64,000 nucleotides of DNA from positions 288,796 through 352,795 of the forward strand of contig NZ_JARXRO010000014.1 of assembly GCF_029887935.1 (NCBI RefSeq), read 5' to 3'. Shown piece after piece: positions 39,684 to 48,066 of the stretch. The position numbers and the translations under genes were made by a program. Each line of letters opens with the position of its first letter. The stretch's first letter is position 1. The notes under the pieces were generated by a model, which worked only from the letters and a program-made list of their open reading frames with translations, ran no database searches and had not been told where the DNA came from. The stretch comes from Luteimonas kalidii. Its GTDB lineage: Bacteria; Pseudomonadota; Gammaproteobacteria; Xanthomonadales; Xanthomonadaceae.

Positions 39684-41602
39684 CCGTGGCCCACGCCGCC
39701 GACGCTACCGTGGCCTGGACCGAGCGCAACCAGCGCTGGCTGGTGTCGCACTTCGCCGCACTGCGCGAACGCATCGCCGGCGGGAGCGGATCGCCGCTCG
39801 ACGAGGCGCCCGAAGACGACGAGCCCGGCTTCGTCCCGGCGCTGCAACGCTGCGCCGAACTCTTCGGCCTGAGCCGTTTCGAGCGCGGAGTGCTGCTGCT
39901 GTGCGCCGGGGTGGCGCTGGACGCGGGCCTGGCCGAAGCGGTGGCGCGCGCGGGCGGCCATGCGCAGGGACGCCCGACCTTCCCGCTCGCCATGTCGCTG
40001 CTGCCGGCACCGCACTGGGACGCGCTGTCGCCGCAGGCGCCGCTGCGCCACTGGCAGCTGCTGCACCCCGATGGCGCCCTGCCGACCGAGGCGGGCCTGC
40101 GCATCGACGAACGCATGCTGCACTACCTGTCGGGCGTCGCCGCGATCGACGAGCGCCTGGACGGGATGGTAGAACCGCTGGCGCCCCCTGCCGCCGGCTC
40201 CGTACCTGCGACCTGGATCGCGCAGGTGCTCGACGCGTTCGCGCACGGCGGCGACTGCGTGCAGTTGCAGCGCACCGGACATGCGCCGGGGCGCGACGAG
40301 GTGATGCAACTGCTCGCCGCCACCGGGCGCCAGGCCCTGTGGGTGCGCGACCTGCCTGAGGATCCCGCCGCGCTGGCGCCGACGCTGCGGCTGGTCGATC
40401 GCGAGGCCGCACTGGCCTCCGCACTGGTCGTGCTCGACCTGCGCGCCCAGCCGGCGCGCCTCGATCGCACCCTGTCCGCGCTGCGCAGCCCGGTGCTGCT
40501 GCTCGCGTCCGCCGACGCCGACCTCGCCACCAGCGACGTGCGCGTGCGCAGCGTGTGGCTGCCCGCGGCCACGCCTGCGTCGCGCGCCACGGACCTGGCC
40601 CTGCGCGCGCAACGCGCCGGCGCTGCCTTGCCGCTCGAAACGCTGGAAGCCGCGGTGGCCGAGGCCAGCGAGCAGTTCGCACCCGGGTCGAACCGTGCCC
40701 TCGACGATGCGGCGCGCGCGATCGGCGATGCCGGGGACGCCGACGATGCCCGCCGCCGCGCCTGGGCCGCCCTGCGCGAACACAGTCGAGAAGGCCTGGA
40801 CCGCCTGGCGCAGCGGATCGAGTCGACCACGACCCTCGACGACCTGGTGCTGCCGCCGGCACAGGCCGGCCTGCTCGCGGACATCGGCCGCCAGCTGCAG
40901 CAGCGCCGCCGGGTCTATCGGGACTGGGGCTTCGCCGGCAAGGGCGCACGCGGACTCGGCATCACCGCGCTGTTCACCGGCGAGAGCGGCACCGGCAAGA
41001 CCATGGCCGCCGAGGCGATCGCCAACGCCGCCGGCCTCGACCTCTACCGCATCGATCTCGCTGGCACGGTCAGCAAGTACATCGGCGAGACCGAGAAGAA
41101 CCTGCGGCGCATCTTCGACGCCGCCGAAGCCAGCGGCGCCGTGCTGCTGTTCGACGAGGCCGATGCGCTGTTCGGCAAGCGCAGCGAGGTCAAGGACAGC
41201 CACGACCGCTACGCCAACATCGAGACCGCCTACCTGCTGCAGCGGATCGAGGCCTACCGCGGCCTGGCGATCCTCACCACCAACATGAAGGGCGCGATCG
41301 ACAAGGCGTTCCTGCGCCGGATCCGGTTCGTGGTGCAGTTCCCGTTCCCGGACGAGGCCGCGCGCATCGAATTGTGGCGTCGCCAGTTCCCGGCGCAGGC
41401 GCCGCTGCACGACGACATCCGCTGGCCGTCGCTGGCGCGCCTGCCGCTGGCCGGCGGCAACATCCGCGCGGTCGCGCTCAACGCCGCCTTCCTCGCCGCG
41501 CACGAGGATGGCCCGATCGCGCAACGCCACCTCGCCGCCGCCGCGCATGCCGAGCTCGCCAAGCTCGAGCGCAGCGCGGGCGTGCGCGGAGGCGCGGCAT
41601 GA
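39680..41602 (+). CDS. AAA+ ATPase of the contractile injection system (Afp15/Pvc15-like)
   Basis: 640 aa. A long N-terminal helical region (about 1-380) is followed by one AAA+ module: Walker A GESGTGKT (434-441), pore-like SKYIGETEKNLRRIFDAAEASGAVLLFDEADALFGKR with Walker B near 488-493, sensor LAILTTNMKGAIDKAFLRRIRFVVQFPFPDEAARIELW. Every eCIS carries such an ATPase. It is thought to act in assembly or cargo loading and is absent from mature particles. The ATG overlaps the DUF4255 stop, and its own stop overlaps the next small gene. Confidence 0.95.
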   Translation: MTVAHAADATVAWTERNQRWLVSHFAALRERIAGGSGSPLDEAPEDDEPGFVPALQRCAELFGLSRFERGVLLLCAGVALDAGLAEAVARAGGHAQGRPTFPLAMSLLPAPHWDALSPQAPLRHWQLLHPDGALPTEAGLRIDERMLHYLSGVAAIDERLDGMVEPLAPPAAGSVPATWIAQVLDAFAHGGDCVQLQRTGHAPGRDEVMQLLAATGRQALWVRDLPEDPAALAPTLRLVDREAALASALVVLDLRAQPARLDRTLSALRSPVLLLASADADLATSDVRVRSVWLPAATPASRATDLALRAQRAGAALPLETLEAAVAEASEQFAPGSNRALDDAARAIGDAGDADDARRRAWAALREHSREGLDRLAQRIESTTTLDDLVLPPAQAGLLADIGRQLQQRRRVYRDWGFAGKGARGLGITALFTGESGTGKTMAAEAIANAAGLDLYRIDLAGTVSKYIGETEKNLRRIFDAAEASGAVLLFDEADALFGKRSEVKDSHDRYANIETAYLLQRIEAYRGLAILTTNMKGAIDKAFLRRIRFVVQFPFPDEAARIELWRRQFPAQAPLHDDIRWPSLARLPLAGGNIRAVALNAAFLAAHEDGPIAQRHLAAAAHAELAKLERSAGVRGGAA

Positions 41603-41841
41603 GCGGCGGTCGCGTATCCGACGCGACAGGCGTACACCTGCATGTTCGCCGGCTGGTTATTGACGCAGCAGTACTTGGCGGCGGTGGAATACCTCACGAT
41701 CTCGAAACAGCGCTCCTGCGAGCAATCTCGCCGCGGCTCCAAGAGGAGTCAGTCCCCTCGGACCTGGCTGCCGGCTGGATCGGCAGCCTTGCCGATGCAC
41801 TGGCCGATCAGCTGAACGCGTCTCATGGAGAAGACCGATGA
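41599..41841 (+). CDS. Small eCIS protein with HLHVRRLVIDA motif
   Basis: 80 aa. Motif GVHLHVRRLVIDAAVLGG near the N terminus, then two helices (LETALLRAISPRLQEES and LADALADQLNAS). It overlaps both the ATPase (4 bp) and the DUF4157 gene (4 bp), so translation is coupled and the gene is real despite its size. The motif resembles HLHIDRIEVRA of the disordered protein at 37630, suggesting both dock on the same partner. Function unknown. The base composition falls within this gene, compared with its upstream neighbours. Confidence 0.72.
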   Translation: MSGGRVSDATGVHLHVRRLVIDAAVLGGGGIPHDLETALLRAISPRLQEESVPSDLAAGWIGSLADALADQLNASHGEDR

Positions 41842-43370
41842 CGGAATCGCGAATCCACGCACCTGGCGCCGACCCGGCTCATGCGCAAGCGAGAGTCCAG
41901 CGATCCTGCAAGTGCGGTGACTGCGAGTCTTGCCGAAAAAAGAAGAAACATGCGCCCGTTTCCCAAGGCCGCATTTCAATAGGGCCCCCGGGCGATCGTT
42001 ACGAACGCGAAGCAGACCGGGCCGCGGATCAGGTGCTGACCCGACCCCACGCGCGGAACGCTGGCCCTCTGTCGGTCCAGCGCGTGGGGTCCGCCGGAAC
42101 CTCGGTCGGCATCGCGCCGGCATCCGTCGAGCAGATGATCAACACGTCCGGAGAGCCGCTGGATACGCAGACTCGCCAATTCTTCGAGCCGCGGTTCGGG
42201 CATGATTTCAGCCACGTTCGGATCCACCGCGATGCGGCTGCGGCGCAGTCGGCGGCCAGCGTTTCAGCGCTGGCGTATACCGTCGGCCACCATATCGTCT
42301 TCGGAAGCGGCCGCTACCGCCCCGAAGCACACTCCGGTCGCTCTCTTCTCGCCCACGAACTGACGCACGTTCTGCAGCAAGGGGGCACCGTACAGCGTGC
42401 GGCAGCCTCCTCCGAGACTGACGACGTTGATGCTGGTACCCGTCCAGCCCTCCGTGTGCAACGCGCCGCAAGCGAACTGCATGGCATGGAACGCACGGGC
42501 CAGTTCCCAGACCCAATCTCCGAGAATATGCGCACGCGCCGCGGCGGAACACTGTCTTATCGCGACTCGATGAACCTGCTGGCGGAGGTCGAACTGCAAG
42601 AGCGGATGGAGGCCGAAGCCGAAGCGGCGGAGGAAGCGTGCCGCCAGCGAACGCCGCCGGACCCGGTGGAATGCAATCCGGACCGCGATCTGGAGTGGAG
42701 CGACTTTGCAGCCTCGGCGCCAGGTCGTTCGCGGTTCGGAGCGATGACCGCCTTCGACCTCCGCGAACGACCCGTCAATGCGGCGGATCACGCCTGTGCG
42801 CGCGGCGGCTCCACTCTGCCGCGGCGCGGGATACAGGCCCAATTCGACCCGGCACGATCCTGGGTCAAGGCCCGCTACGCGCAGGCTGCAGACGTCGCGC
42901 ACAATGGTTGCACTCGTTCGATTCAAGATTGCGAGGCAACCTTCGCGGGGCTCGGACCCGGCCAGACGGGAACCTACGCGCTGAACCCCGGCGGCGGCTG
43001 CGCGGCGGCGGTTGCGCCGGCAGGACATCCAGCTACCAACCGATCAGAATGCACTACCGTTGTGGGGGCCGACTGCACAACGACGGCGGTTGCGGAGTCC
43101 GCGCGACTGCTCAATCACGAGCGCTGGCACTTCAAGCTTGCCTGCGAAATCGCAAGCAAAGCCAATGCGATGCTCGCGACAACGCCGGACTTCGATGCCC
43201 TGCTGCGCACCGCGCAGGGAGCCGCCAACAACCAGACACGTCGCTACGACAACCAGACAGGCCACGGCTGTAACGCTGCCCAGCAGGCGAGTTGGGAAGC
43301 CGAGATCGCAGCCGGGTTACCGAGCCTCACATTGACCGTGACCCCGGCGCGTCGGAGGCGCCGTCGGTGA
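41838..43370 (+). CDS. DUF4157 protein with C-terminal DUF922-like zinc-protease domain (putative eCIS effector)
   Basis: 510 aa. An N-terminal Cys-rich basic stretch (CKCGDCESCRKKKK, 24-37) precedes DRYEREADRAADQVL (53-67) and a DUF4157 domain (about 98-180) ending in HELTH (173-177), the HExxH metal motif of this eCIS-associated domain. Behind a linker the C-terminal part has WSDFAASAPGRSRFGAMTAF, a second HExxH (HERWH, 427-431) and YDNQTGHGCNAAQQASWEAEI, the pattern of DUF922 predicted zinc proteases. It ends in six Arg. DUF4157 is the known loading marker of eCIS cargo, so this is probably a delivered protease. No immunity gene is adjacent. GC is lower than in flanking structural genes. 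Confidence 0.82.
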   Translation: MTESRIHAPGADPAHAQARVQRSCKCGDCESCRKKKKHAPVSQGRISIGPPGDRYEREADRAADQVLTRPHARNAGPLSVQRVGSAGTSVGIAPASVEQMINTSGEPLDTQTRQFFEPRFGHDFSHVRIHRDAAAAQSAASVSALAYTVGHHIVFGSGRYRPEAHSGRSLLAHELTHVLQQGGTVQRAAASSETDDVDAGTRPALRVQRAASELHGMERTGQFPDPISENMRTRRGGTLSYRDSMNLLAEVELQERMEAEAEAAEEACRQRTPPDPVECNPDRDLEWSDFAASAPGRSRFGAMTAFDLRERPVNAADHACARGGSTLPRRGIQAQFDPARSWVKARYAQAADVAHNGCTRSIQDCEATFAGLGPGQTGTYALNPGGGCAAAVAPAGHPATNRSECTTVVGADCTTTAVAESARLLNHERWHFKLACEIASKANAMLATTPDFDALLRTAQGAANNQTRRYDNQTGHGCNAAQQASWEAEIAAGLPSLTLTVTPARRRRRR

Positions 43371-44032
43371 GCCTCTCCACGTCCCCCAAGATGATCAAGG
43401 GCGGCCTCGTCATCCTGCCGCCCGGCGGCAATGGCGCGCCGACCCGCACGATCGCGTTGCAGTACAACCCGGACACACTCAGCCGCAGCTATCAGGTCCA
43501 GGGCGTCGGTGGCGATGGCGGCGCCGAACGCGCGCAGCCCTTCCGGCTGAAGGGTCCAGCGATCGAGACGATCAAGTTCGATGCCGAGATCGACGCGACC
43601 GACCGCCTGGAGTTTCCCGACCAGCATGTCGACGTGGTCGAGGCCGGCATCGCGCCGCAACTTGCCGCGCTCGAGGCACTGGTCAATCCGTCGGCCGCCG
43701 AGCTGCGCACCCTTGAGTCGCTGGCCTCGTCCGGCGTGCTGGAGATCCTGCCGCCGGAAGCGCCTCTGGTGTTGTTCGTGTGGAGTCGCAACCGGGTGGT
43801 GCCTGTACGCGTCACCGAGTTGTCGATCACCGAGGAGGCATTCGACGCGGTGTTGAATCCGATCCGAGCCAAGGTCGGCCTGGGCCTGCGGGTGCTCTCG
43901 ACCGACGATCTGGGCTTCCGCCATCGCGGCAGCGCGGTGTTCGTGAGCCACCTGCGCAAGCGCGAGTCGCTCGCAGCCAGGTTGGCCTCGTCGACCCTGT
44001 CTACGCTGGGTCTGTCGAGCCTGGGCGAATGA
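43367..44032 (+). CDS. Afp7/Pvc7-like baseplate protein
   Basis: 221 aa from the GTG at 43367, which overlaps the upstream TGA (GTGA); an ATG at 43391 is an alternative. The start KMIKGGLVILPPGGNGAPTRTIALQYNPDTLSRSYQVQGVGG is the typical opening of the inner-baseplate/LysM-linked protein of injection systems. The middle is IETIKFDAEIDATDRLEFPDQHVDVVEAGIAPQLAALEALV and the end VRVTELSITEEAFDAVLNPIRAKVGLGLRVLS. No LysM repeat is seen at its C terminus, unlike Afp7. A separate short protein at 45757 may supply that part. Confidence 0.85.
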   Translation: MSLSTSPKMIKGGLVILPPGGNGAPTRTIALQYNPDTLSRSYQVQGVGGDGGAERAQPFRLKGPAIETIKFDAEIDATDRLEFPDQHVDVVEAGIAPQLAALEALVNPSAAELRTLESLASSGVLEILPPEAPLVLFVWSRNRVVPVRVTELSITEEAFDAVLNPIRAKVGLGLRVLSTDDLGFRHRGSAVFVSHLRKRESLAARLASSTLSTLGLSSLGE

Positions 44033-44069
44033 GCAGACCTGCGCCCACCACCTGCGGCGGGAGGCGCGC

Positions 44070-45746
44070 ATGAGCGTGCAGCCCGCTATCCAGCGCCGCG
44101 TCCCGGCGCCACGGGCCGCGCCCCCACGCGCGCGAACGACCCCCGCGCGCGCGGCCGTGTCCGCTGCCGGATCAAGCACGGGCGCGTTGCCGGCGGACCT
44201 GATCGCGGACCTGGAACGCAGGCTGGGATCAAGCTTCGGCAATGTCCGCATCCACGCCAGCGGCGGCCGCTCGCGCGATGTCGCCGATGCTGGCGCCCTG
44301 GCGATCACGCGTGGCGACGAGATCGCCTTCGCGCCGGGTCGCTACCGCCCGGACACGCTGCAAGGCCGCGCCTTGATCGCGCACGAACTCACCCACGTCG
44401 CACAGCAGCGCAGGGGGGCGCTGGGAAACCACGGCGCCGCGAGCGCACTCGAACGCGAAGCACAGGCCGTCGAGCAACGCATGCTGTCGGCGCAGGCGCC
44501 GGCGCTCGTATCCGGTCGCGCACCGATCTCCGAGCAGCGTTCGGACTCGGTCGATATCGCGCGGGCGATGCGCGCATTCGTGTCCGGAGGCATCGAGTCG
44601 GTCGCCGACCTGGTCGCATCGCAGTTGGCCCGCGCGGACCCACTTGTACGACAACTCGCCGATCTGCGTGCCGCGGTCCGCGCGCACGCGGGCGAGATCG
44701 TGCTTGATGCGCACGTAGTGCAGTCCCTGCAGGCGCTGTACCTGCAACTTCGCGCGGCGGCACCGTCGTGGTTGCCGATCCCCGATGTCCAGTTTCGACC
44801 TCGAGGGCAGGCCGCTGTGCCGCTGCTCATCGTCGCCGGCGTGGCGCTGGGCGCCGCGGAGTTGCTGCTGATCCTGGGCATCGTGCTGGTGCTGCTTTGG
44901 TGGATCTCGTTGCAGAACCCGGAGATCCGGCGGTCCCAGGAACGTGCCGTGCAGGACCTGATCAACAGCATCCGCGAGCTGATCCTGCCGCGCCGTTCCG
45001 ACCCGTGGCCGCCGCCGATCATCGACGTGCCGCCGGCGCCCGACGCACCACCGGTGGCAGACGCGCCGCCAGTACCCGACGCCAGGCCGACCCCGGATGC
45101 GCCGCCGGCACCAGTCGTGGATACCGTGCCGGACGTCGACACGGCGCCCGACCCGGCGCCGCGCCGGGAGCCCGAGCCCAGGCCGCGTCCGCGTCCACCC
45201 ACCGATCCGCACCCGGCGCCGCGCTGCCGCTTCCCCACCGGTTTGACTCGCGCCGACCCGATCCCGATGACCTGGCACAAGCCGAGGATCGACAACTTCT
45301 ATCCGCGTCGGCTGCAGATCGGCACCCACGTCTACGGACGCGACGATCCCGCCAACCCGCGGCACCTGGCACGGGGCGAACCGATCGGCGTGCCCGAGCG
45401 CTACTGGCCGCGCATCGGCAAGGTGATGCAACTGGTGCCGGTGGAGCGTGGCCGCGGCGCCGCCGATTACCGCGCCGTGCTGGCGCGCTACGGATTCGAC
45501 TGGTCCGGACTGCAGGCCGACCACGTCCAGGACATCGAATGGAGCGGACCGGACGACTTCACCAACCTGTGGCCCATGTCGTCTGACGCAAACGGCAGCG
45601 CAGGCCCGCGGCAGAACCAGCACCAACGCGTCAGCTACTGCGAGACCCCGGTCGGCCCCGCGGTCACCGGCGAGACGCTGCAGGTGTTCAAGTCCAGGCC
45701 CGGCCGCTACGGGCGTTACTTCCGAATTGCCGCGGTAGGCATATGA
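44070..45746 (+). CDS. DUF4157 protein with membrane segment and C-terminal HNH-like nuclease domain (putative eCIS effector)
   Basis: 558 aa. DUF4157 domain about 36-113 with GNVRIH and HELTH (105-109). A helical region follows, then a strongly hydrophobic segment (about 249-280), a Pro/Asp-rich spacer with PDAPP repeats (about 313-385) and a C-terminal domain. The C-terminal domain contains ADHVQDIEWSGPDDFTNLWPMSSDAN (483-508), the D-H ... N-L-W-P pattern of HNH/GH-E-type toxin nucleases. The plan of a loading domain, spacer and toxin tip fits a delivered nuclease effector. It sits between two baseplate genes. ATG at 44070 with GGGAGG 7 bp upstream. No obvious immunity gene follows. Confidence 0.8.
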   Translation: MSVQPAIQRRVPAPRAAPPRARTTPARAAVSAAGSSTGALPADLIADLERRLGSSFGNVRIHASGGRSRDVADAGALAITRGDEIAFAPGRYRPDTLQGRALIAHELTHVAQQRRGALGNHGAASALEREAQAVEQRMLSAQAPALVSGRAPISEQRSDSVDIARAMRAFVSGGIESVADLVASQLARADPLVRQLADLRAAVRAHAGEIVLDAHVVQSLQALYLQLRAAAPSWLPIPDVQFRPRGQAAVPLLIVAGVALGAAELLLILGIVLVLLWWISLQNPEIRRSQERAVQDLINSIRELILPRRSDPWPPPIIDVPPAPDAPPVADAPPVPDARPTPDAPPAPVVDTVPDVDTAPDPAPRREPEPRPRPRPPTDPHPAPRCRFPTGLTRADPIPMTWHKPRIDNFYPRRLQIGTHVYGRDDPANPRHLARGEPIGVPERYWPRIGKVMQLVPVERGRGAADYRAVLARYGFDWSGLQADHVQDIEWSGPDDFTNLWPMSSDANGSAGPRQNQHQRVSYCETPVGPAVTGETLQVFKSRPGRYGRYFRIAAVGI

Positions 45747-45756
45747 GACAGCTTCG

Positions 45757-46101
45757 ATGAACGATCCCATCCAGTTGCTGATCGACGCCGGCGCGATCCC
45801 CAGCGATCCGTTCGATCCGCTGAGCCGCTACCGCGGCGTGCCGCTGGCGCTGCACGTGCCGGCGCCCGGGGCCGAGCCAATCCCGTACGTGGCGCGGCGC
45901 TTCATCCCGCAGCGGCATTCGATCGCGGTCGCGGTGGAGGCGGTGGTGGAAGCGGTGGACCGCCCCGACCTGATCGCCGCGCGCACGCTCGGCAGCCCGC
46001 TGTCGTACTGGCGGATCGCCGATGCCAATGCGGTCACCGATCCGTTCGAACTCACCGACGTGCCGGGTGCGCGCGTCGCGATCCCCTCCGGAGGCAGCTG
46101 A
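45757..46101 (+). CDS. Small baseplate protein (gp53/LysM-like)
   Basis: 114 aa. The pattern SRYRGVPLALHV...IPYVARRFIPQRHSIAVAVEAVVEAVDRPDLIAARTLGSPLSYWRIADANAVTDPFELTDVPGARVAIPSGGS is that of the short wedge/LysM-like proteins of tail baseplates (RRFIP, DRxDLIAxxxLGxPxxWWRIADAN, then PGxxxxIP). It starts 11 bp after the HNH-like effector gene and ends one base before the hub gene's GTG. Confidence 0.82.
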   Translation: MNDPIQLLIDAGAIPSDPFDPLSRYRGVPLALHVPAPGAEPIPYVARRFIPQRHSIAVAVEAVVEAVDRPDLIAARTLGSPLSYWRIADANAVTDPFELTDVPGARVAIPSGGS

Positions 46102-47232
46102 GTGGACCCGCGCGGCGTCAAGCTCACACTGCTGATGGGGCCGGTGCCGGTGCCGGCGCCGCGCGAGGTGGTCGAGGCGCTGGTCTCGGCCAAGGTCGAG
46201 GCCGGCTCAGGCGACGCACAGGGCGGCTTCGAACTCACCTTCGAACTGCCGGCGCGCTCGCCGCTGCGCACACTGTTCCTGGTCAGCGGCGGCGGGGGCG
46301 GCGTGCCGCTGATGCGGGTGGTGCTGGTGGTCACGCTCAACGGCGGCGACGAGGTGATCGTCGACGGCATGGCCACCCACGTCGACACCGTGCCCGGCGA
46401 CGGCGGCGTGGCGAAGCTCGTCGTGCGCGGCAAGGACCTGTCGGCGCTGATGGACGTGATCGAGATCCCCGGCCTGCCGTTCCCGGCGATGCCGCCATCG
46501 GCGCGGGTGTTGCTGATCCTTTCGAAGTACGCAGCGCTCGGCGTGATGCCGCTGGTGATCCCGAGCATCGTCGACGAACCGCCGCTGCCCACCGACCGCA
46601 TCCCCACCCAGCAGGGCTCGGACTACGCCTACATCAAGCGCCTCGCGGCAGAGGCCGGCTACGTGTTCTACCTCGAACCGGGGCCGGCGCCGGGCACCAG
46701 CTTCGCCTACTGGGGGCCGGAGATCCGCGTCGGCGAACCGCAGCCGGCGCTGACCACCGGCATGGACGCGATGACCAACGTCGAGCAGATCAGCTTCAAC
46801 TTCGACCGCGAGCGCAAGAAGATGCCGATCGTCTATTTCCAGGAAGGCAACAGCAAGGTCGGCATTCCCGTGCCGATCCCGGACATCACCCCGCTCAATC
46901 CGCCGCTGGGTGCGATCCCGCCGCTGCCGCCGAGGATCGAGAAGCTCACCGACACCGCGCACATGAGCGTCGCCGGCGCACTGGCCAAGGGCCTCGCGTT
47001 CGCGGGGCAGAACAGCGATTCGGTATTCGGCACCGGCCAGTTGGACGTCTCGCGCTACGGGCGCCTGCTGAAGTCGCGGCGGCTGGTGGGCGTGCGCGGC
47101 GCCGGGTTGCCGTTCGACGGGCTGTACTACGTCAAGAGCGTCAGCCACCAGATCGAGCGCGGCGCCTACAGGCAGAGCTTCTCGCTCGCGCGCAACGGGC
47201 TGATCTCCACGGTTCCGGCGGTGCCGGTATGA
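46102..47232 (+). CDS. Baseplate hub protein (gp27-like; Afp8 N-terminal part)
   Basis: 376 aa from GTG at 46102, immediately behind the stop of the previous gene. The tail-hub fold is indicated by FELTFELPARSPLRTLFLVSGG, VVLVVTLNGGDEVIVDGMATHVD, then RIPTQQGSDYAYIKRLAAEAGYVFYLEPG and a C-terminal SRRLVGVRGAGLPFDGLYYVKSVSHQIERGAYRQSFSLARNGL. The hub trimer links the tube to the central spike. In Afp/PVC the hub and spike are one protein (Afp8); here they are two adjacent genes. Confidence 0.88.
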   Translation: MDPRGVKLTLLMGPVPVPAPREVVEALVSAKVEAGSGDAQGGFELTFELPARSPLRTLFLVSGGGGGVPLMRVVLVVTLNGGDEVIVDGMATHVDTVPGDGGVAKLVVRGKDLSALMDVIEIPGLPFPAMPPSARVLLILSKYAALGVMPLVIPSIVDEPPLPTDRIPTQQGSDYAYIKRLAAEAGYVFYLEPGPAPGTSFAYWGPEIRVGEPQPALTTGMDAMTNVEQISFNFDRERKKMPIVYFQEGNSKVGIPVPIPDITPLNPPLGAIPPLPPRIEKLTDTAHMSVAGALAKGLAFAGQNSDSVFGTGQLDVSRYGRLLKSRRLVGVRGAGLPFDGLYYVKSVSHQIERGAYRQSFSLARNGLISTVPAVPV

Positions 47233-47738
47233 GCGGCGAGCGCCACTACGGCAAGTTCCGCGGCTCGGTGCGCAACAACATCGATCCGCTGATGAAGGGC
47301 CGGCTGATGGTCGAGGTGCCGGATGTCGGCGGCAACCTGCTCAGCAGCTGGGCGATGCCCTGCCTGCCGGTGGCCGGCATGAACATGGGCATGTTCACCG
47401 TGCCGCCGATCGGCGCGGGCGTGTGGGTGGAGTTCGAGCGCGGCGATCCGGACTACCCGGTCTGGGTCGGCGGCTTCTATGCCGAGGCCGACGTGCCGGT
47501 GATGGCGCGCATGGTGCCGCCGGGCGTCTCGGGCATCACCCTGCAGACGCTTGCCAAGAACGGCATCGTCATCAGCGACGTGCCCGGCCCCACCGGCGGG
47601 ATCCTGATCCAGACCAGCACCGGCGCGATGATCTCGGTCAGCGACGTCGGCATCGTGATCTCCAACGGCAAGGGCGCCACGATCAACATGACCGGCCCCA
47701 CCGTCGACATCAACCTCGGCGCGCTGACGGTGGTGTGA
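47229..47738 (+). CDS. Central spike protein (gp5/VgrG OB-fold)
   Basis: 169 aa. The gp5-type OB-fold is clear (YGKFRGSVRNNIDPLMKGRLMVEVPDVGGNLLSSWAMPCLPVAGMNMGMFTVPPIGAGVWVEFERGDPDYPVWVGGFY). A short beta-strand needle follows (TGGILIQTSTGAMISVSDVGIVISNGKGATINMTGPTVDINLG), a triple-stranded beta-helix spike. It overlaps the hub gene by 4 bp and precedes the tip gene by 1 bp. Confidence 0.93.
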   Translation: MSGERHYGKFRGSVRNNIDPLMKGRLMVEVPDVGGNLLSSWAMPCLPVAGMNMGMFTVPPIGAGVWVEFERGDPDYPVWVGGFYAEADVPVMARMVPPGVSGITLQTLAKNGIVISDVPGPTGGILIQTSTGAMISVSDVGIVISNGKGATINMTGPTVDINLGALTVV

Positions 47739-47739
47739 G

Positions 47740-48057
47740 ATGCCGATGCCCGTCCTCCACCTCGGCGCCACCGTCCTGTGCATGCACGCGGGCAGCGCGC
47801 TGCCGACCATGCCGTTCCCGCGGGTGAGCGTGTCGGCGCAGCCGGTGGTGCAGGTGACCACCCCCTACGTGATCGCCGGCTGCTCGCTTTCGACCTCGTC
47901 GGGACCGTTCTGCGCCAGCGGCCAGTGGGTGATCGGCGCCACCCGCGTGCTCGCGGGCGGGCTGCCGCTGGCGATCGTCGGCGGCACCGCGCTGTGCATC
48001 GCCACCGGCACCGGGATGCAGGCCGTCGCCAGCCAGACCCGCGTGCTGGCGACCTGA
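47740..48057 (+). CDS. PAAR-like spike-tip protein (DUF4280-like)
   Basis: 105 aa, rich in short beta-strands, Gly, Val and Cys, with MCMHAGSA-like VLCMHAGSALPTMPFPRVSV and a closing LAGGLPLAIVGGTALCIATGTGMQAVASQTRV. Such proteins cap the spike and sharpen it. Three Cys-containing strands could hold a metal ion, as in Afp10/PAAR. Position directly behind the spike gene supports this. Confidence 0.85.
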   Translation: MPMPVLHLGATVLCMHAGSALPTMPFPRVSVSAQPVVQVTTPYVIAGCSLSTSSGPFCASGQWVIGATRVLAGGLPLAIVGGTALCIATGTGMQAVASQTRVLAT

Positions 48058-48066
48058 GGAGCCGCC

